From contig JALHNQ010000012.1 in NCBI GenBank assembly GCA_022843405.1, positions 1 through 64,000 of the forward strand: a DNA stretch of 64,000 nt. Reading direction: 5' to 3'. Each line of letters starts with the position of its first letter. Within the stretch, counting starts at the first letter, position 1. The notes under the pieces are model-generated. The model made no database searches, was not told where the DNA came from, and saw only the letters and a list, made by a program, of their open reading frames with translations. The translations under genes were made by a program, and so were the position numbers. Shown here one piece after another: positions 44,295 to 52,768 of the stretch. This DNA is from Methylocystis sp. Lineage in GTDB: Bacteria > Pseudomonadota > Alphaproteobacteria > Rhizobiales > Beijerinckiaceae.

Positions 44295-45473
44295 TCAGTA
44301 CGTAACCACGCCTTGCGCAAGGCGTCGCGCCTGCAGCGTCGCGACCGCCAGCACCGCCATGCCGATCGCTTGATGCGCGAGCGCCAGCGCAAGATGCGGC
44401 ACCCCGGCGAAAGGGGGCTCGACCAACGCCAGGGTCGCGATTCCGAGCGCGATCTGCATCAGCACATGGCCGAACAGAATCGCGGCGCCGCGCCGCGCGC
44501 GTCCTTCCGCATTTATCCACGCATCGATGAGATGCCCGAGCGCCAGGGCGAAAATCGCATAGGCGATCATGCGATGGAGGAATTGGACAGTGACCGGATT
44601 GTCGACGAGATTCGTCCAGACCGGCTCCAACCGCCACAACACGTCGGCCGGCGGGATGAAAACGCCATCCATCAGCGGCCAGGTGTTGTCGATGAGCCCC
44701 GCCCGCAGCCCGGCAACCAGACCGCCGACGAAAATCTGCAGAAAAACCACAGCGAGAATCGTCAGCGCGACCGCCTTCAATCGGCCAGCGCCCTCATGCA
44801 CGATCGAGACGGCGCGCGGACCAAGGCCGCCGGCGACCCATAGACATGCGGAAAAGATCAGCGCCGCGATGAGCAGGTGAATCGCCAGGCGCTCCTGCGC
44901 CACCTCGACGCGATTGACGAGACCCGACGCCACCATCCACCAGCCGACGCCGCCCTGGAACGCGCCAAGCGCGAGAATGCCCAAGAGTTTCGGCTTCACC
45001 GAGCGCGGCAGTTGGCCTCTGGCCCAAAACCAGATGAGCGGAACGGCGAAAACGACACCGATCAGCCGCCCAAGAAGGCGATGCGCCCATTCCCAGGCGT
45101 AGATATATTTGAACCCGGCGAGGTCCATATCCGGGAACAGTTCCTTGTACTGGGGGATCTGCTTGTATTCCTCGAAGGCCTCCTGCCACTCCTGCTGCGA
45201 CAGCGGCGGCAGCGCGCCGGTAACCGGCTTCCATTGCACGATGGAGAGGCCCGATTCGGTCAGCCGCGTCGCGCCGCCGACGACGACCATCAGAAAGACC
45301 AGCGCCGCGACGACCCACAGCCAGTTGCGCACCGTAATAGCGTTCGCCTCGGTGACATGATGTCTGATCGCTGGAACCGGATGGGGGAAGTGCAGCCAAT
45401 CTTCCATGAGACGCCGAGGGTTTTGAGCCGGATGACGGGCGCCAGTTAAGGGATGCGGCGCCTGCTTGTCCAC
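44295..45473 (-). CDS. ctaA: Heme A synthase (COX15/CtaA)
   Basis: 392 residues. Oxidises heme O to heme A for aa3-type cytochrome oxidase. Eight membrane helices and the family motifs VVVGGATRLTESGLSIVQWK, EYKQIPQYKELFPDMDL, YIYAWEWAHRLLGRLIGV (heme His), LAIHLLIAALIF and FLHRMIAYAIF. GTG at 45473 is used; an ATG at 45407 (MEDWLHFPHP) is equally possible as the first 35 residues are not conserved. The TIGR04222 operon continues 9 bases downstream. ctaB, ctaG and the oxidase subunits are not in the window. Confidence 0.95.
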   Translation of the reverse strand: MDKQAPHPLTGARHPAQNPRRLMEDWLHFPHPVPAIRHHVTEANAITVRNWLWVVAALVFLMVVVGGATRLTESGLSIVQWKPVTGALPPLSQQEWQEAFEEYKQIPQYKELFPDMDLAGFKYIYAWEWAHRLLGRLIGVVFAVPLIWFWARGQLPRSVKPKLLGILALGAFQGGVGWWMVASGLVNRVEVAQERLAIHLLIAALIFSACLWVAGGLGPRAVSIVHEGAGRLKAVALTILAVVFLQIFVGGLVAGLRAGLIDNTWPLMDGVFIPPADVLWRLEPVWTNLVDNPVTVQFLHRMIAYAIFALALGHLIDAWINAEGRARRGAAILFGHVLMQIALGIATLALVEPPFAGVPHLALALAHQAIGMAVLAVATLQARRLAQGVVTY

Positions 45474-45568
45474 ACCCCGCGGCAGGCTCGCGTAAGGCGG
45501 CCCGATTTTGGGCTGAAAAGAGCGCTGTGACGGATGTATGAATAGCGTGCCTTGAGTCGAGGAATCAG

Positions 45569-46126
45569 GTGGCCAGGACCGAAGAAGCGATGCGCACGAT
45601 TGGCGAGGTGGCGGCGAGCCTCGACCTTCCTGCGCATGTTCTGCGCTTCTGGGAGACCCGCTTCAGGCAGATCAGCCCCTTAAAGCGCGCTGGCGGTCGG
45701 CGCTTCTATCGTCAGCGCGACATCGATCTCGTGATCGCGATCCGGCGTCTGCTCTACGACGAGGGCTATACGATCCGGGGCGTGCAGCGCATCCTGAAGG
45801 AAAATGGGGTGGAGGCGGTCATCGCCGGCGCCGGGCGCCGGCAAGAGAACCGGCATGGGCAGCCGCCGATGGGCGAGCCGCGCCAGCCCTTCCCGACAGG
45901 CGCAGGCGACGACGTGGAGGAAGCCCAACCCGAGCAAGAGCTTGATCCCGATGACTCCGGCGACCGGGGCGATGCGGCTGCGATCGCGGAATTCGACTCG
46001 ACTTTTGCGCCACCCTTGGGTCGCGCCCAACCGCGTCAGCTGGCCGAGCGGGAAGCGCGCCTGCTACGCGAGGCGCTCGCCGAACTGCAGGAATGCAAAC
46101 GCCTGCTCAGGCTGACCAAACACTAG
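45569..46126 (+). CDS. MerR-family regulator
   Basis: 185 residues. N-terminal MerR helix-turn-helix (MRTIGEVAASLDLPAHVLRF, WETRFRQISPLKRAGGRRFY, DIDLVIAIRRLLYDEGYTIRGVQRIL), then an acidic Gln/Asp/Gly linker and a C-terminal helix EREARLLREALAELQECKRLLRL. This is the alphaproteobacterial MerR protein that usually follows ihfA; ihfA is not here. Start GTG at 45569 has GAGGA six bases upstream. Effector unknown. Confidence 0.88.
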   Translation: MARTEEAMRTIGEVAASLDLPAHVLRFWETRFRQISPLKRAGGRRFYRQRDIDLVIAIRRLLYDEGYTIRGVQRILKENGVEAVIAGAGRRQENRHGQPPMGEPRQPFPTGAGDDVEEAQPEQELDPDDSGDRGDAAAIAEFDSTFAPPLGRAQPRQLAEREARLLREALAELQECKRLLRLTKH

Positions 46127-46173
46127 CCGCCGGCGTTGCCAGCGCCGCCCCGCCTCTCTATAACGGCGCCAGT

Positions 46174-46251
46174 CGGAGTGTAGCGCAGCCCGGTTAGCGC
46201 ACTTGTCTGGGGGACAAGGGGTCGTGGGTTCGAATCCCGCCACTCCGACCA
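46174..46251 (+). tRNA. tRNA-Pro, anticodon GGG
   Basis: Acceptor stem CGGAGTG/CACTCCG, D arm GCGC..GCGC, anticodon stem CTTGT/ACAAG with the loop CTGGGGG (anticodon GGG), T arm GTGGG TTCGAAT CCCGC, encoded CCA end. Reads proline codon CCC (and CCU). Its 3' end borders mobile-element debris. Confidence 0.97.
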
Positions 46252-46293
46252 GTAATATCAATAAGCTATCAAATTGACCATTATTGCGCCGGG

Positions 46294-46545
46294 CGTCTTC
46301 AGCTACACGCGCTCGCCTACAACCTCGGCAAATTCCTGCGCACCCTGCCGACGCCGGGGCCGATTAAAGATTGGTCGCTGACAACGCTGAAGTAAAAACT
46401 GATCAAGGTCGGCGCGAAGGTCGTCACTCACGCCCGCTACGTCCTGTTCCTGATGGTCGAGGTCGCTATTTCCAAGAACGCGTTCTCTGACATCCTGCGG
46501 ATGATCGCGGAACTGCGACCGCCGCCGGCCGCGTCAACGGCGTAG
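46294..46545 (+). mobile_element. IS1380-family transposase remnant (3' end)
   Basis: A plus-strand reading gives LQLHALAYNLGKFLRTLPTP, an internal TAA at 46393-46395, then HARYVLFLMVEVAISKNAF and a natural stop TAG at 46545. The wording is that of the C-terminal end of IS1380-type transposases (AYNLGNFLRTL). The catalytic part is missing and the internal stop shows decay. I did not find convincing terminal inverted repeats. It lies 43 bases from tRNA-Pro. The interval 46546-46770 holds no clear gene. Confidence 0.75.
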
Positions 46546-46770
46546 CGCGTTCGGTTGTCGCGGTTCTAATGAAACGACGGGAGAGGCGCGTCTCGATGAC
46601 GGGAAATTCAGAGTCTGCGCCGAACGCCAACCCGCGTCGGTTTGCGGACAACGCAGACAGCACGAGGCGTCGGCGTCTGCTTGTCAAAATTCGGAAGGCA
46701 GGGCAGACTTGCCCTTGGCGCCGGCACCATACCGCGAGTGTCCGCTTAAGGAAATGATAAGGGCGGAGAA

Positions 46771-47880
46771 ATGAAAACAGAAACCTTCGTTGCGCGCCAA
46801 ATCAAAGCTCTATCAATAGCTTTAATCGCGGTGTGTTTGAGTCTTCTTACCACGGGGGGCGCATATGCCTACCAGCAAAAGTTTGTGATTAAGACCGCAT
46901 TTCTGCACAAAGCCATCATTGTAGCTTTGGAATCTAATGTTGGCGGGGAGGCGCAAATACAGAAGATGACGCTAAACAATGGTACACCACTGTGTTCACA
47001 GAGGGCGGATGGCAGTTGGTTGGTTTTACCCAGAGGCACTTGCATCTTTACAACCGTTAATAATATCCATGCTGGTTGGCGTATGTGTGCAGATTCCGTT
47101 CCGGCATTATTCCAAGGGGCGTCAAGCAGTTCTAGTTTGAATTGTTGGGATGGTAAACACACTAGAATAGAAGTATCAGAAGCAAGTCCCGGCACTAATC
47201 TAGATATCAGCGTTATCCCATCTGGTAATAATGCAGGCGTTTTTTGCAACGACCCACAATGGGGAGGATGCTCATACAATAATGCTGACAAGACCGTCTA
47301 TGTCGCGAGCATGGGTGGTAATATTTGGTGTAGTCAATTGAAACCTAGTCAACCTGAGGCGGCACAATGTAATGGGACTATAACAAGTCAAAGTTACTGC
47401 TCAGGCTCAGGCCTGAAAGCTGCATACAATATTGGAGTTACCGCATCGTGTCATACAAATACAAATAACTATAATAAAGTTATCACACTTACTTGCACTG
47501 GTTCGCCGACACTAGGGGCCGCCGGTTATCCAAGCAATTGTGGATTCAAAACTTTAACAAATCAATTAAACAACTGCATAGGAGACGGGGGAACGAACTG
47601 CTATCAAGCTTTTTTCTCCGATGTCTCAAGGCAGTCCAAGCAGCCCCACTCAGAATGGTCAATATTATTGTGGGTTTACCAACCTTCAACAGCCTGACAT
47701 CACTTGCTCGAGCCAATCAACGCCAATAGGAATTATATTCTGGGATCCGAATGGTTAGGCTCAGGACCTAATAACTTTATTTGGGACGCGATTCAAAGTC
47801 TCCGAAGCGGAGGAGGCTTTACCCAACATTCGCCGGATGACGCACGATTTTCTTGTACGGGTCTGACGATTGATGCATAA
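46771..47880 (+). pseudogene. Secreted Cys-rich protein gene, disrupted by two frameshifts
   Basis: A signal peptide (cleavage after GGAYA, about residue 33) leads a Cys/Asn/Ser-rich domain containing LNCWDGKHTRIEVSEAS, FCNDPQWGGCSYNNADKTV and SGSGLKAAYNIGVTASC. The main frame stops at 47695-47697. From the T6 run at 47610-47615 another frame continues plausibly (SPSSPTQNGQYYCGFTNLQQ, ITCSSQSTPIGIIFWDP), and past about 47745 the original frame resumes (GSGPNNFIWDAIQSLRSGGG, ARFSCTGLTIDA) to a stop at 47880. Two compensating one-base shifts explain this. The DNA is visibly AT-richer than its surroundings, which suggests transfer. Family not recognised; a lectin or thaumatin-like fold is only a guess. 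Confidence 0.65.
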
Positions 47881-47953
47881 TTTTCGCTGCAGCGTCACAG
47901 CGCTCCGACACTCCGCTTCGTCCGTTCAGGGTGAACCGCTTTTCGTTTGACGC

Positions 47954-48307
47954 TCACCCCGCCGCCTGAAGCTGCGCCAGCGCCTTCTTCGCCAATGACG
48001 CGCCTCTGCGCGAATATTTCAGCAAGTGCGTCCCATAGGCGACCTTGCGCGCGCGGCGCAGATAGCCGATCGCCTTTTTGACATGGGCGTTGGCCTGCGC
48101 CTTTTGCGCCATCACGGCATGATCGATGGCATTGTCGATATGCTGGACAAAGGACGAGCTGTGCGCCGGCTCTTCGCCATAGGGAATCGCCTTGTTAATC
48201 TCGGCTATGGCTTCGGCGATATGATCCTCGGCGCGCGCGGCGCCAGGAATGGCAAGCGCAACGATCGCGGAACCAATCGAAGCGCGCAGGAACTCGCGTC
48301 TGTCCAT
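47954..48307 (-). CDS. Tat-exported SmbP-like small helical protein
   Basis: 117 residues. Twin-arginine signal MDRREFLRASIGSAIVALAI with cleavage after GAARA. The mature part is an Ala/Lys/His helical repeat (HIAEAIAEINKAIPYG, HIDNAIDHAVMAQKAQANAH, ARKVAYGTHLLKYSRRG), like the periplasmic small metal-binding protein SmbP. Histidines are fewer than in SmbP itself, so metal binding is inference. Tat export would suit a protein folded around a cofactor. Confidence 0.6.
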   Translation of the reverse strand: MDRREFLRASIGSAIVALAIPGAARAEDHIAEAIAEINKAIPYGEEPAHSSSFVQHIDNAIDHAVMAQKAQANAHVKKAIGYLRRARKVAYGTHLLKYSRRGASLAKKALAQLQAAG

Positions 48308-48557
48308 GATGCTCTCCTATCAATCGTGCGAAAATGCCGGGTGGGATTTTCTCAAACAGGGTTGACCGACATTATCTAGCGCTTGGTCGCGAGGGTGAAA
48401 GGGCTGGAGCGGCGCTGAGAGCGTGCATGACGCCGTTCGGCGCTTGGACCGGGACCTGAGCCGTCGGCGGGCGACGACAAGAAGTAAGTCGAATTGCCGC
48501 GCGGCGCGGCTGCTCTAAATGGCATGTCGCTGGGAGGTTGAATGCGTGAGGCGTCGA

Positions 48558-48668
48558 ATGTCGCCCCAGCGAGACTTTGGTCGGGTAGCAGAGACGTTGC
48601 TGATCGTCCTGATTCTGGCGACGGTCAACGGTGCCCTGTTCAGCGTCATCTACCGGATGGTGCGATAG
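48558..48668 (+). CDS. 36-residue single-pass membrane protein
   Basis: Starts MSPQRDFGRVAETLLIVLIL, one hydrophobic helix, ends with a short basic tail (YRMVR). GAGG lies six bases before the ATG; an in-frame GTG 12 bases upstream could also start. Not recognised. The 48308-48557 interval upstream has no other gene I can see. Confidence 0.4.
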   Translation: MSPQRDFGRVAETLLIVLILATVNGALFSVIYRMVR

Positions 48669-48743
48669 AAAAAATGACGCTTGGTCGCGAAGTGAATCGT
48701 AGCAGTCTCATGGCGCATGCCGCCGGAAGATGAAGCGCGGGCG

Positions 48744-48839
48744 CTATCGCGTGTACCAGACGTAGACGATGGAAAACGCCAAAGCCAGCGCAAAGCCGAT
48801 CATCATATTACGCATAAAGCCGCCGCCGAATTCATCCAT
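48744..48839 (-). CDS. 31-residue single-pass membrane protein
   Basis: Starts MDEFGGGFMRNMMIGFALAL and ends with a helix closing on WYTR. A very good ribosome binding site (GGAG, seven bases before the ATG) supports it, and the frame upstream is open but without coding character. Similar in size to single-helix accessory subunits of membrane complexes; no specific partner can be named. Confidence 0.5.
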   Translation of the reverse strand: MDEFGGGFMRNMMIGFALALAFSIVYVWYTR

Positions 48840-49018
48840 TTCGCTTCTCCAACTCTCCACGCCGCAACGAACATTTTGGCGGAAGCCTGGGGAACTCGCA
48901 ACAGCGCCGCCTGCGCCCAAACATTTCGTCTTGCCACAATCATGAGTATATTCATGTTTGGTCGCAATTCTTTTTCCCCCGCGCCCCTTGCTCCAGCCGT
49001 CCAAGGAAGGATGCCGCG

Positions 49019-50194
49019 ATGAAAGTTGATCTCGGCGCGCTCTCCGTCGTTCTCAACCAGAGCGCGGAGACGCCGGGGCCGCTCGCCGGCGCGACTTTCG
49101 TCGTCAAGGAAAACATCGACGTCGCGGGTCACGTCTCGACCAACGGCCATCCGACATGGGCGAAGACGCATGCCGCCGCCGAGCGTGATGCGCCTGTCGT
49201 CGATCGCTTGATCGGCGCGGGCGCGCGTCTCGTCGGCAAGACCAATATGGACGAGATGGCCTATAGTCTCCTAGGCGCCAATCCGCATTACGGCACGCCG
49301 ATCAATCCGGCCGCGCAGGACCGGCATCCTGGCGGCTCATCGTCAGGCTCAGCGGTCGCCGTCGCCGCCGGCCTCGTCAATTTCGCCATCGGCACCGACA
49401 CCGCCGGCTCCTGCCGCGCCCCCGCCGCCTTTTGCGGAATCTTGGGCTTCCGCGCTTCGCACGGCGCCGTATCGATGGAGGGAATCATTCCGCTCGCGCC
49501 GTCCTTCGATGCGATCGGCTGGTTCGCTCGCGACATCGACGCCATGGCGTCGGTCGGCGACGCCTTGTTGCCGGCGGACGCGAAGAACGTCGAAGTTGGA
49601 GAAGCGGTGCTGCTGACCGACGCCTTCTTAGGAGTGGAAATGGATTTCGCCTCGGCGGCGGCGCAGCCGATCGACTCCTTGAAGGCGTTCGGCCCATGGC
49701 GCGAAGCGACGCTCGGCGAGGATTTCTTCAAGGCGGCGCTCGGGCATTTTCGCAACATGCAGGCCTTCGAGGCCTGGGCGTCGGACGGCCCTTGGATCAC
49801 GGCAAACCGCCCCGCCTTCGGCAAAGGCGTCGAAGAACGTTTCGCCTATGCGGCCAAAGTCACCGCCGACCAAAAGGCAGCCGCCCAAGCTTTCCGCGAC
49901 CAAGAGCGGCCAAAGATTGACGCGGTACTTGGCGCGCGTGGCTTCATCGTCATGCCGACGACGCCGTTTCGGTCGCCGCTGCTGACCGAAAGCGAAGAGG
50001 CGCTTGACGCGAAGCGCTATCAGATGATGCGTCTCTTTCTCATCGCCAGCTTTTTCGGCCTGCCGCAGATCAGCATTCCGCTGCCAACGAGCGACGCGCC
50101 GGTTGCGCTTTCCTTCGTCGGCCGACATGGCGCCGATCGCGCATTGATCGCCTTCGCCCAGCGCTTCTGCGCGCAGATGAAGAAGTCGCTCTAA
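49019..50194 (+). CDS. Amidase-signature family hydrolase
   Basis: 391 residues. Ser-cisSer-Lys hydrolase: Lys in TFVVKENIDVAG (about 30), GGSSSGSAVAVAAGL with the cis-Ser, and nucleophile Ser in GTDTAGSCRAPAAFCGILG. RPTHG-like GFRASHGAVSMEGIIPLAPSFD follows. Shorter than GatA and lacking gatB/gatC neighbours, so it is a metabolic amidase rather than the Glu-tRNA amidotransferase subunit. GGAAGG precedes the ATG. Substrate unknown. Confidence 0.88.
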   Translation: MKVDLGALSVVLNQSAETPGPLAGATFVVKENIDVAGHVSTNGHPTWAKTHAAAERDAPVVDRLIGAGARLVGKTNMDEMAYSLLGANPHYGTPINPAAQDRHPGGSSSGSAVAVAAGLVNFAIGTDTAGSCRAPAAFCGILGFRASHGAVSMEGIIPLAPSFDAIGWFARDIDAMASVGDALLPADAKNVEVGEAVLLTDAFLGVEMDFASAAAQPIDSLKAFGPWREATLGEDFFKAALGHFRNMQAFEAWASDGPWITANRPAFGKGVEERFAYAAKVTADQKAAAQAFRDQERPKIDAVLGARGFIVMPTTPFRSPLLTESEEALDAKRYQMMRLFLIASFFGLPQISIPLPTSDAPVALSFVGRHGADRALIAFAQRFCAQMKKSL

Positions 50195-50225
50195 TTTCGG
50201 TTTGACGCTCGCGCTTACTATCGGT

Positions 50226-50310
50226 CGTCATTGCGATGAGCGCAGCGACGAAACAATCCAGAAAGTCGCGGGCGCATTCGGGATCGCTACGCCTGCGGCT
50301 CGCAATGACG
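50226..50310. repeat. Interspersed palindromic repeat (CGTCATTGCGA type)
   Basis: Ends CGTCATTGCGA (50226-50236) and TCGCAATGACG (50300-50310) are exact inverted copies enclosing about 63 bases with AGCGACGAAACAATCCAGA inside. This is the look of the common noncoding repeat dispersed through rhizobial genomes. It lies between two convergent genes and could double as a bidirectional terminator or transcript-stabilising hairpin. Confidence 0.75.
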
Positions 50311-50330
50311 AATTCGACAAGGGCGCTTGC

Positions 50331-50771
50331 TCAACCGCTCGGCCGAGGTCCGTGGCCGAGCAGATCCTTGATCCGGCCCGTCAACCGCTCGCGCACGTCG
50401 CGATAGGCGTCGAGTATCGCTTCGCGCGATCCCTGCGCGGCGGTCGCGTCCGGCGTTGGCCAATAGACGACGTCGACGGCCATGGTGCGGGTGAACTCCA
50501 GCGCCTTGTGATGCGCCTCGGGCGACAGCGTCACGATCAGATCGAAATTGGAATCTTCGAGATCTTCGAACATGTGCGGCTTGTGGGCTGAAATGTCGAC
50601 GCCGATTTCCTCCATCGCCGCAATCGCGAAAAGGTCCGGCGCGCCGCGCTTCAGTCCCGCCGAAGCGAAATAGATTTCGCGGCCGAAGTAGTGTCTTGCG
50701 ATCGCCTCGGCCATGGGCGATCGAACAGTGTTCAGCGTGCAGGCGAAAAGGATCGACTGGGGTCGCGTCAC
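50331..50771 (-). CDS. Low-molecular-weight protein tyrosine phosphatase-like protein
   Basis: 146 residues. P-loop FACTLNTVRSPMAEAI (CX5R) and the closing YWPTPDATAAQGSREAILDAYRDV with the general acid Asp. Often labelled arsenate reductase, but it belongs to the hisD-UPF0262 gene group common in alphaproteobacteria, not to the ars operon at 16969. Start GTG at 50771, 15 bases after the upstream stop. Confidence 0.85.
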   Translation of the reverse strand: MTRPQSILFACTLNTVRSPMAEAIARHYFGREIYFASAGLKRGAPDLFAIAAMEEIGVDISAHKPHMFEDLEDSNFDLIVTLSPEAHHKALEFTRTMAVDVVYWPTPDATAAQGSREAILDAYRDVRERLTGRIKDLLGHGPRPSG

Positions 50772-50786
50772 GTCGCTAACGCACTT

Positions 50787-52289
50787 TCATCGCCGACTCG
50801 TGGCCGACTGCCGGTCCCGTTCAATAAATGCTGCAAGCTCTTTCGTTTGATCGGTGAACAATTGCAGCGCGCCGATGTCGAGCGGCTCATTCAACCGCTG
50901 CATCAGCAGCAGGTCGCCGCCTTCGGAGAAGGCCGGCGCCAGACCGCAAAAGAAAAATCCCGAGGCGCGCGCGCATTCCACTAGAAGCGGCAGGCCCGGA
51001 TCGCCGATATGCGCGGAAAGCTGCACGGCGCGCGCGCCCAGGCTGTCGACGTCGCTGATCGCCTGAGCGAGTTCGATGCCAGCGTTCGATCCGATCGTCT
51101 CGAAGCGAATTCTGCCGTAACCGCCGTCGTTGACGGTGATGCCGGTCGTCGATCGCGTCTCCTCCGGCCTCTTGCCGTCGCGTCGGGAGACGCCGACGCC
51201 GAGGCGGTCGTACGTCGCCGAAATGACGTCGAAATAGTCTTGCGGCGCGCCGATCTCGCATGCGTGCGAGGACTGCAGGAAGCGGAACGTCAGCAGAAAG
51301 CTCTGGCGTTGCCCAGCCGTCGGCACGGGCAGGTCTTTCGAATGCAGCGTCTCGGGCGCCGCGCCAAGCAGGATGGCGGTCGTCGGCATGCCGGCGCGCT
51401 CGTCGTTGCGCTGCGAGAATGTGTGAGTCGTAACGGGCTCGGCGTAGATTCCAACGAGCCCGAGTCGTTGAGCCTCTTCGGTTAGCCGTTCGGTCATGCG
51501 TTCCAGAAGATGACGTCCGCGGTACGAGGGCAGCACGACCGCTTCGCCGCGTTCAGCGATCGCTGCGCCAGGATCGCGCTCCAGCGCAACATGTCCGATC
51601 ACTTCGCCCCGCGCGTCGCGGGTGACCATCGGGATCAACTCTCCGCGCTCGACTTTTCGCCAGTAGCGGTGCGGCGAGAAGACTTCGCGATGAATGTAGT
51701 TGTGTCCGTAGACGGCGAGGAAACAGCGCGCGATCGCCGCCGAGTCGCTCTGCCGAGGCGCGTCGATCTCGACCGCTTCCGTCGGCGCCGCGGCTTCGGC
51801 GACAGGCTCCTCTATGCCGGCCGCTTCGCGAGAGGTCTCGATGCTGCGATGGAGCGCGATCTCCCAGCCGTCGACGCCTCGCTCCCGATAGGACAGGCCG
51901 GCGTCCCGCCGCAGATGCGCGCCGAGCGATGGAAGGACTAACGAAAATCGGGAATGGCCGCTGAGCAAAATCCGCGCGCGAACTTCGCCTTTGGATGACG
52001 ACAGAAGGATAGAAGCGCGTTCCGGACCTGTGCTCGACTGGCAAAGCAAGCGCCAAATTTGTTCGGTGTCGCCGGCGATCAGGCTCGCGGTCATCGCCGG
52101 AACCCCTTCGACGAGGGACGCCTCGCGCACGAAGGCGCGAAGCAGTTCGCCGCCTTCCGCTTCCATCGACAGCCGCAGCTCGGCGAAGTGATCTAAATGA
52201 CCTTTTCCCATCCGAAGCATTCCAGTGCAACACAATCGAGCGCCGCGACGAGTGACTCTGCAGCATTGGCTGCCAAGCGTTGATGTCAC
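50787..52289 (-). CDS. ATPase-like (RsbW type) plus GNAT acetyltransferase fusion
   Basis: 500 residues. Residues about 35-150 have an anti-sigma/RsbW-like layout ([55 protein letters not shown]), without a clear N or G1 box. A GNAT domain follows at about 175-320 ([50 protein letters not shown] with the acetyl-CoA loop). A C-terminal domain from about 400 is not recognised. GTG start overlaps UPF0262 by GTGA; the first 25 residues look odd, so the start could be near 52211. It interrupts the usual UPF0262-phosphatase pair. Confidence 0.7.
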   Translation of the reverse strand: MTSTLGSQCCRVTRRGARLCCTGMLRMGKGHLDHFAELRLSMEAEGGELLRAFVREASLVEGVPAMTASLIAGDTEQIWRLLCQSSTGPERASILLSSSKGEVRARILLSGHSRFSLVLPSLGAHLRRDAGLSYRERGVDGWEIALHRSIETSREAAGIEEPVAEAAAPTEAVEIDAPRQSDSAAIARCFLAVYGHNYIHREVFSPHRYWRKVERGELIPMVTRDARGEVIGHVALERDPGAAIAERGEAVVLPSYRGRHLLERMTERLTEEAQRLGLVGIYAEPVTTHTFSQRNDERAGMPTTAILLGAAPETLHSKDLPVPTAGQRQSFLLTFRFLQSSHACEIGAPQDYFDVISATYDRLGVGVSRRDGKRPEETRSTTGITVNDGGYGRIRFETIGSNAGIELAQAISDVDSLGARAVQLSAHIGDPGLPLLVECARASGFFFCGLAPAFSEGGDLLLMQRLNEPLDIGALQLFTDQTKELAAFIERDRQSATSRR

Positions 52290-52765
52290 CCTTTCCAGTG
52301 CAGCGCCGTGATCAGCGTGAAGATGCGGCGCGCCGTGTCCTGATCCGTGTCGATCTTGCCTTTCAGGCGTTCGAGGAGCAGCTGCGCGCCTTCGTTATGG
52401 AGGCCGCGGCGGCCCATGTCGATCGCTTCGATCCTGCTCGGCGTCGCATGACGGATCGCCGCATAATAGTTTTCGCAGATCATGAAGTAATCTTTGAGAA
52501 TGCGTCTGAAAGGCGTCAGCGAGAGTATATGGGTGATGAGACAGGCGCCTTCCGCGTCGCAAATTCTAAAAACGAGTTTCGCGTCGGCGAGCGATATAAG
52601 CAGCGCGTAAGGCCCGCCGTCATGGCCGACCAGCGAGAAACTGTTTTCCTCGATCAGATCGTAAATCGCGATGGCGCGCTCATGCTCCTGATCCGCGGAG
52701 CCGCGGCCGATCGAATTTTCATCGAGGGTGACGGAAATCAGACGCTTCGACTCGCTTGATTCCAC
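52286..52765 (-). CDS. UPF0262 family protein
   Basis: 159 residues. Conserved [90 protein letters not shown]. Found almost only in alphaproteobacteria directly after hisD, as here (3 bases). Function unknown. Start GTG at 52765. Confidence 0.92.
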   Translation of the reverse strand: MESSESKRLISVTLDENSIGRGSADQEHERAIAIYDLIEENSFSLVGHDGGPYALLISLADAKLVFRICDAEGACLITHILSLTPFRRILKDYFMICENYYAAIRHATPSRIEAIDMGRRGLHNEGAQLLLERLKGKIDTDQDTARRIFTLITALHWKG

Positions 52766-52768
52766 GCC

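Noticed and set aside
46064-46261. Minus-strand ORF of 65 residues containing GVAGFEPTTPCPPD
   Set aside because: This is the antisense of tRNA-Pro, a well-known false protein in annotation.
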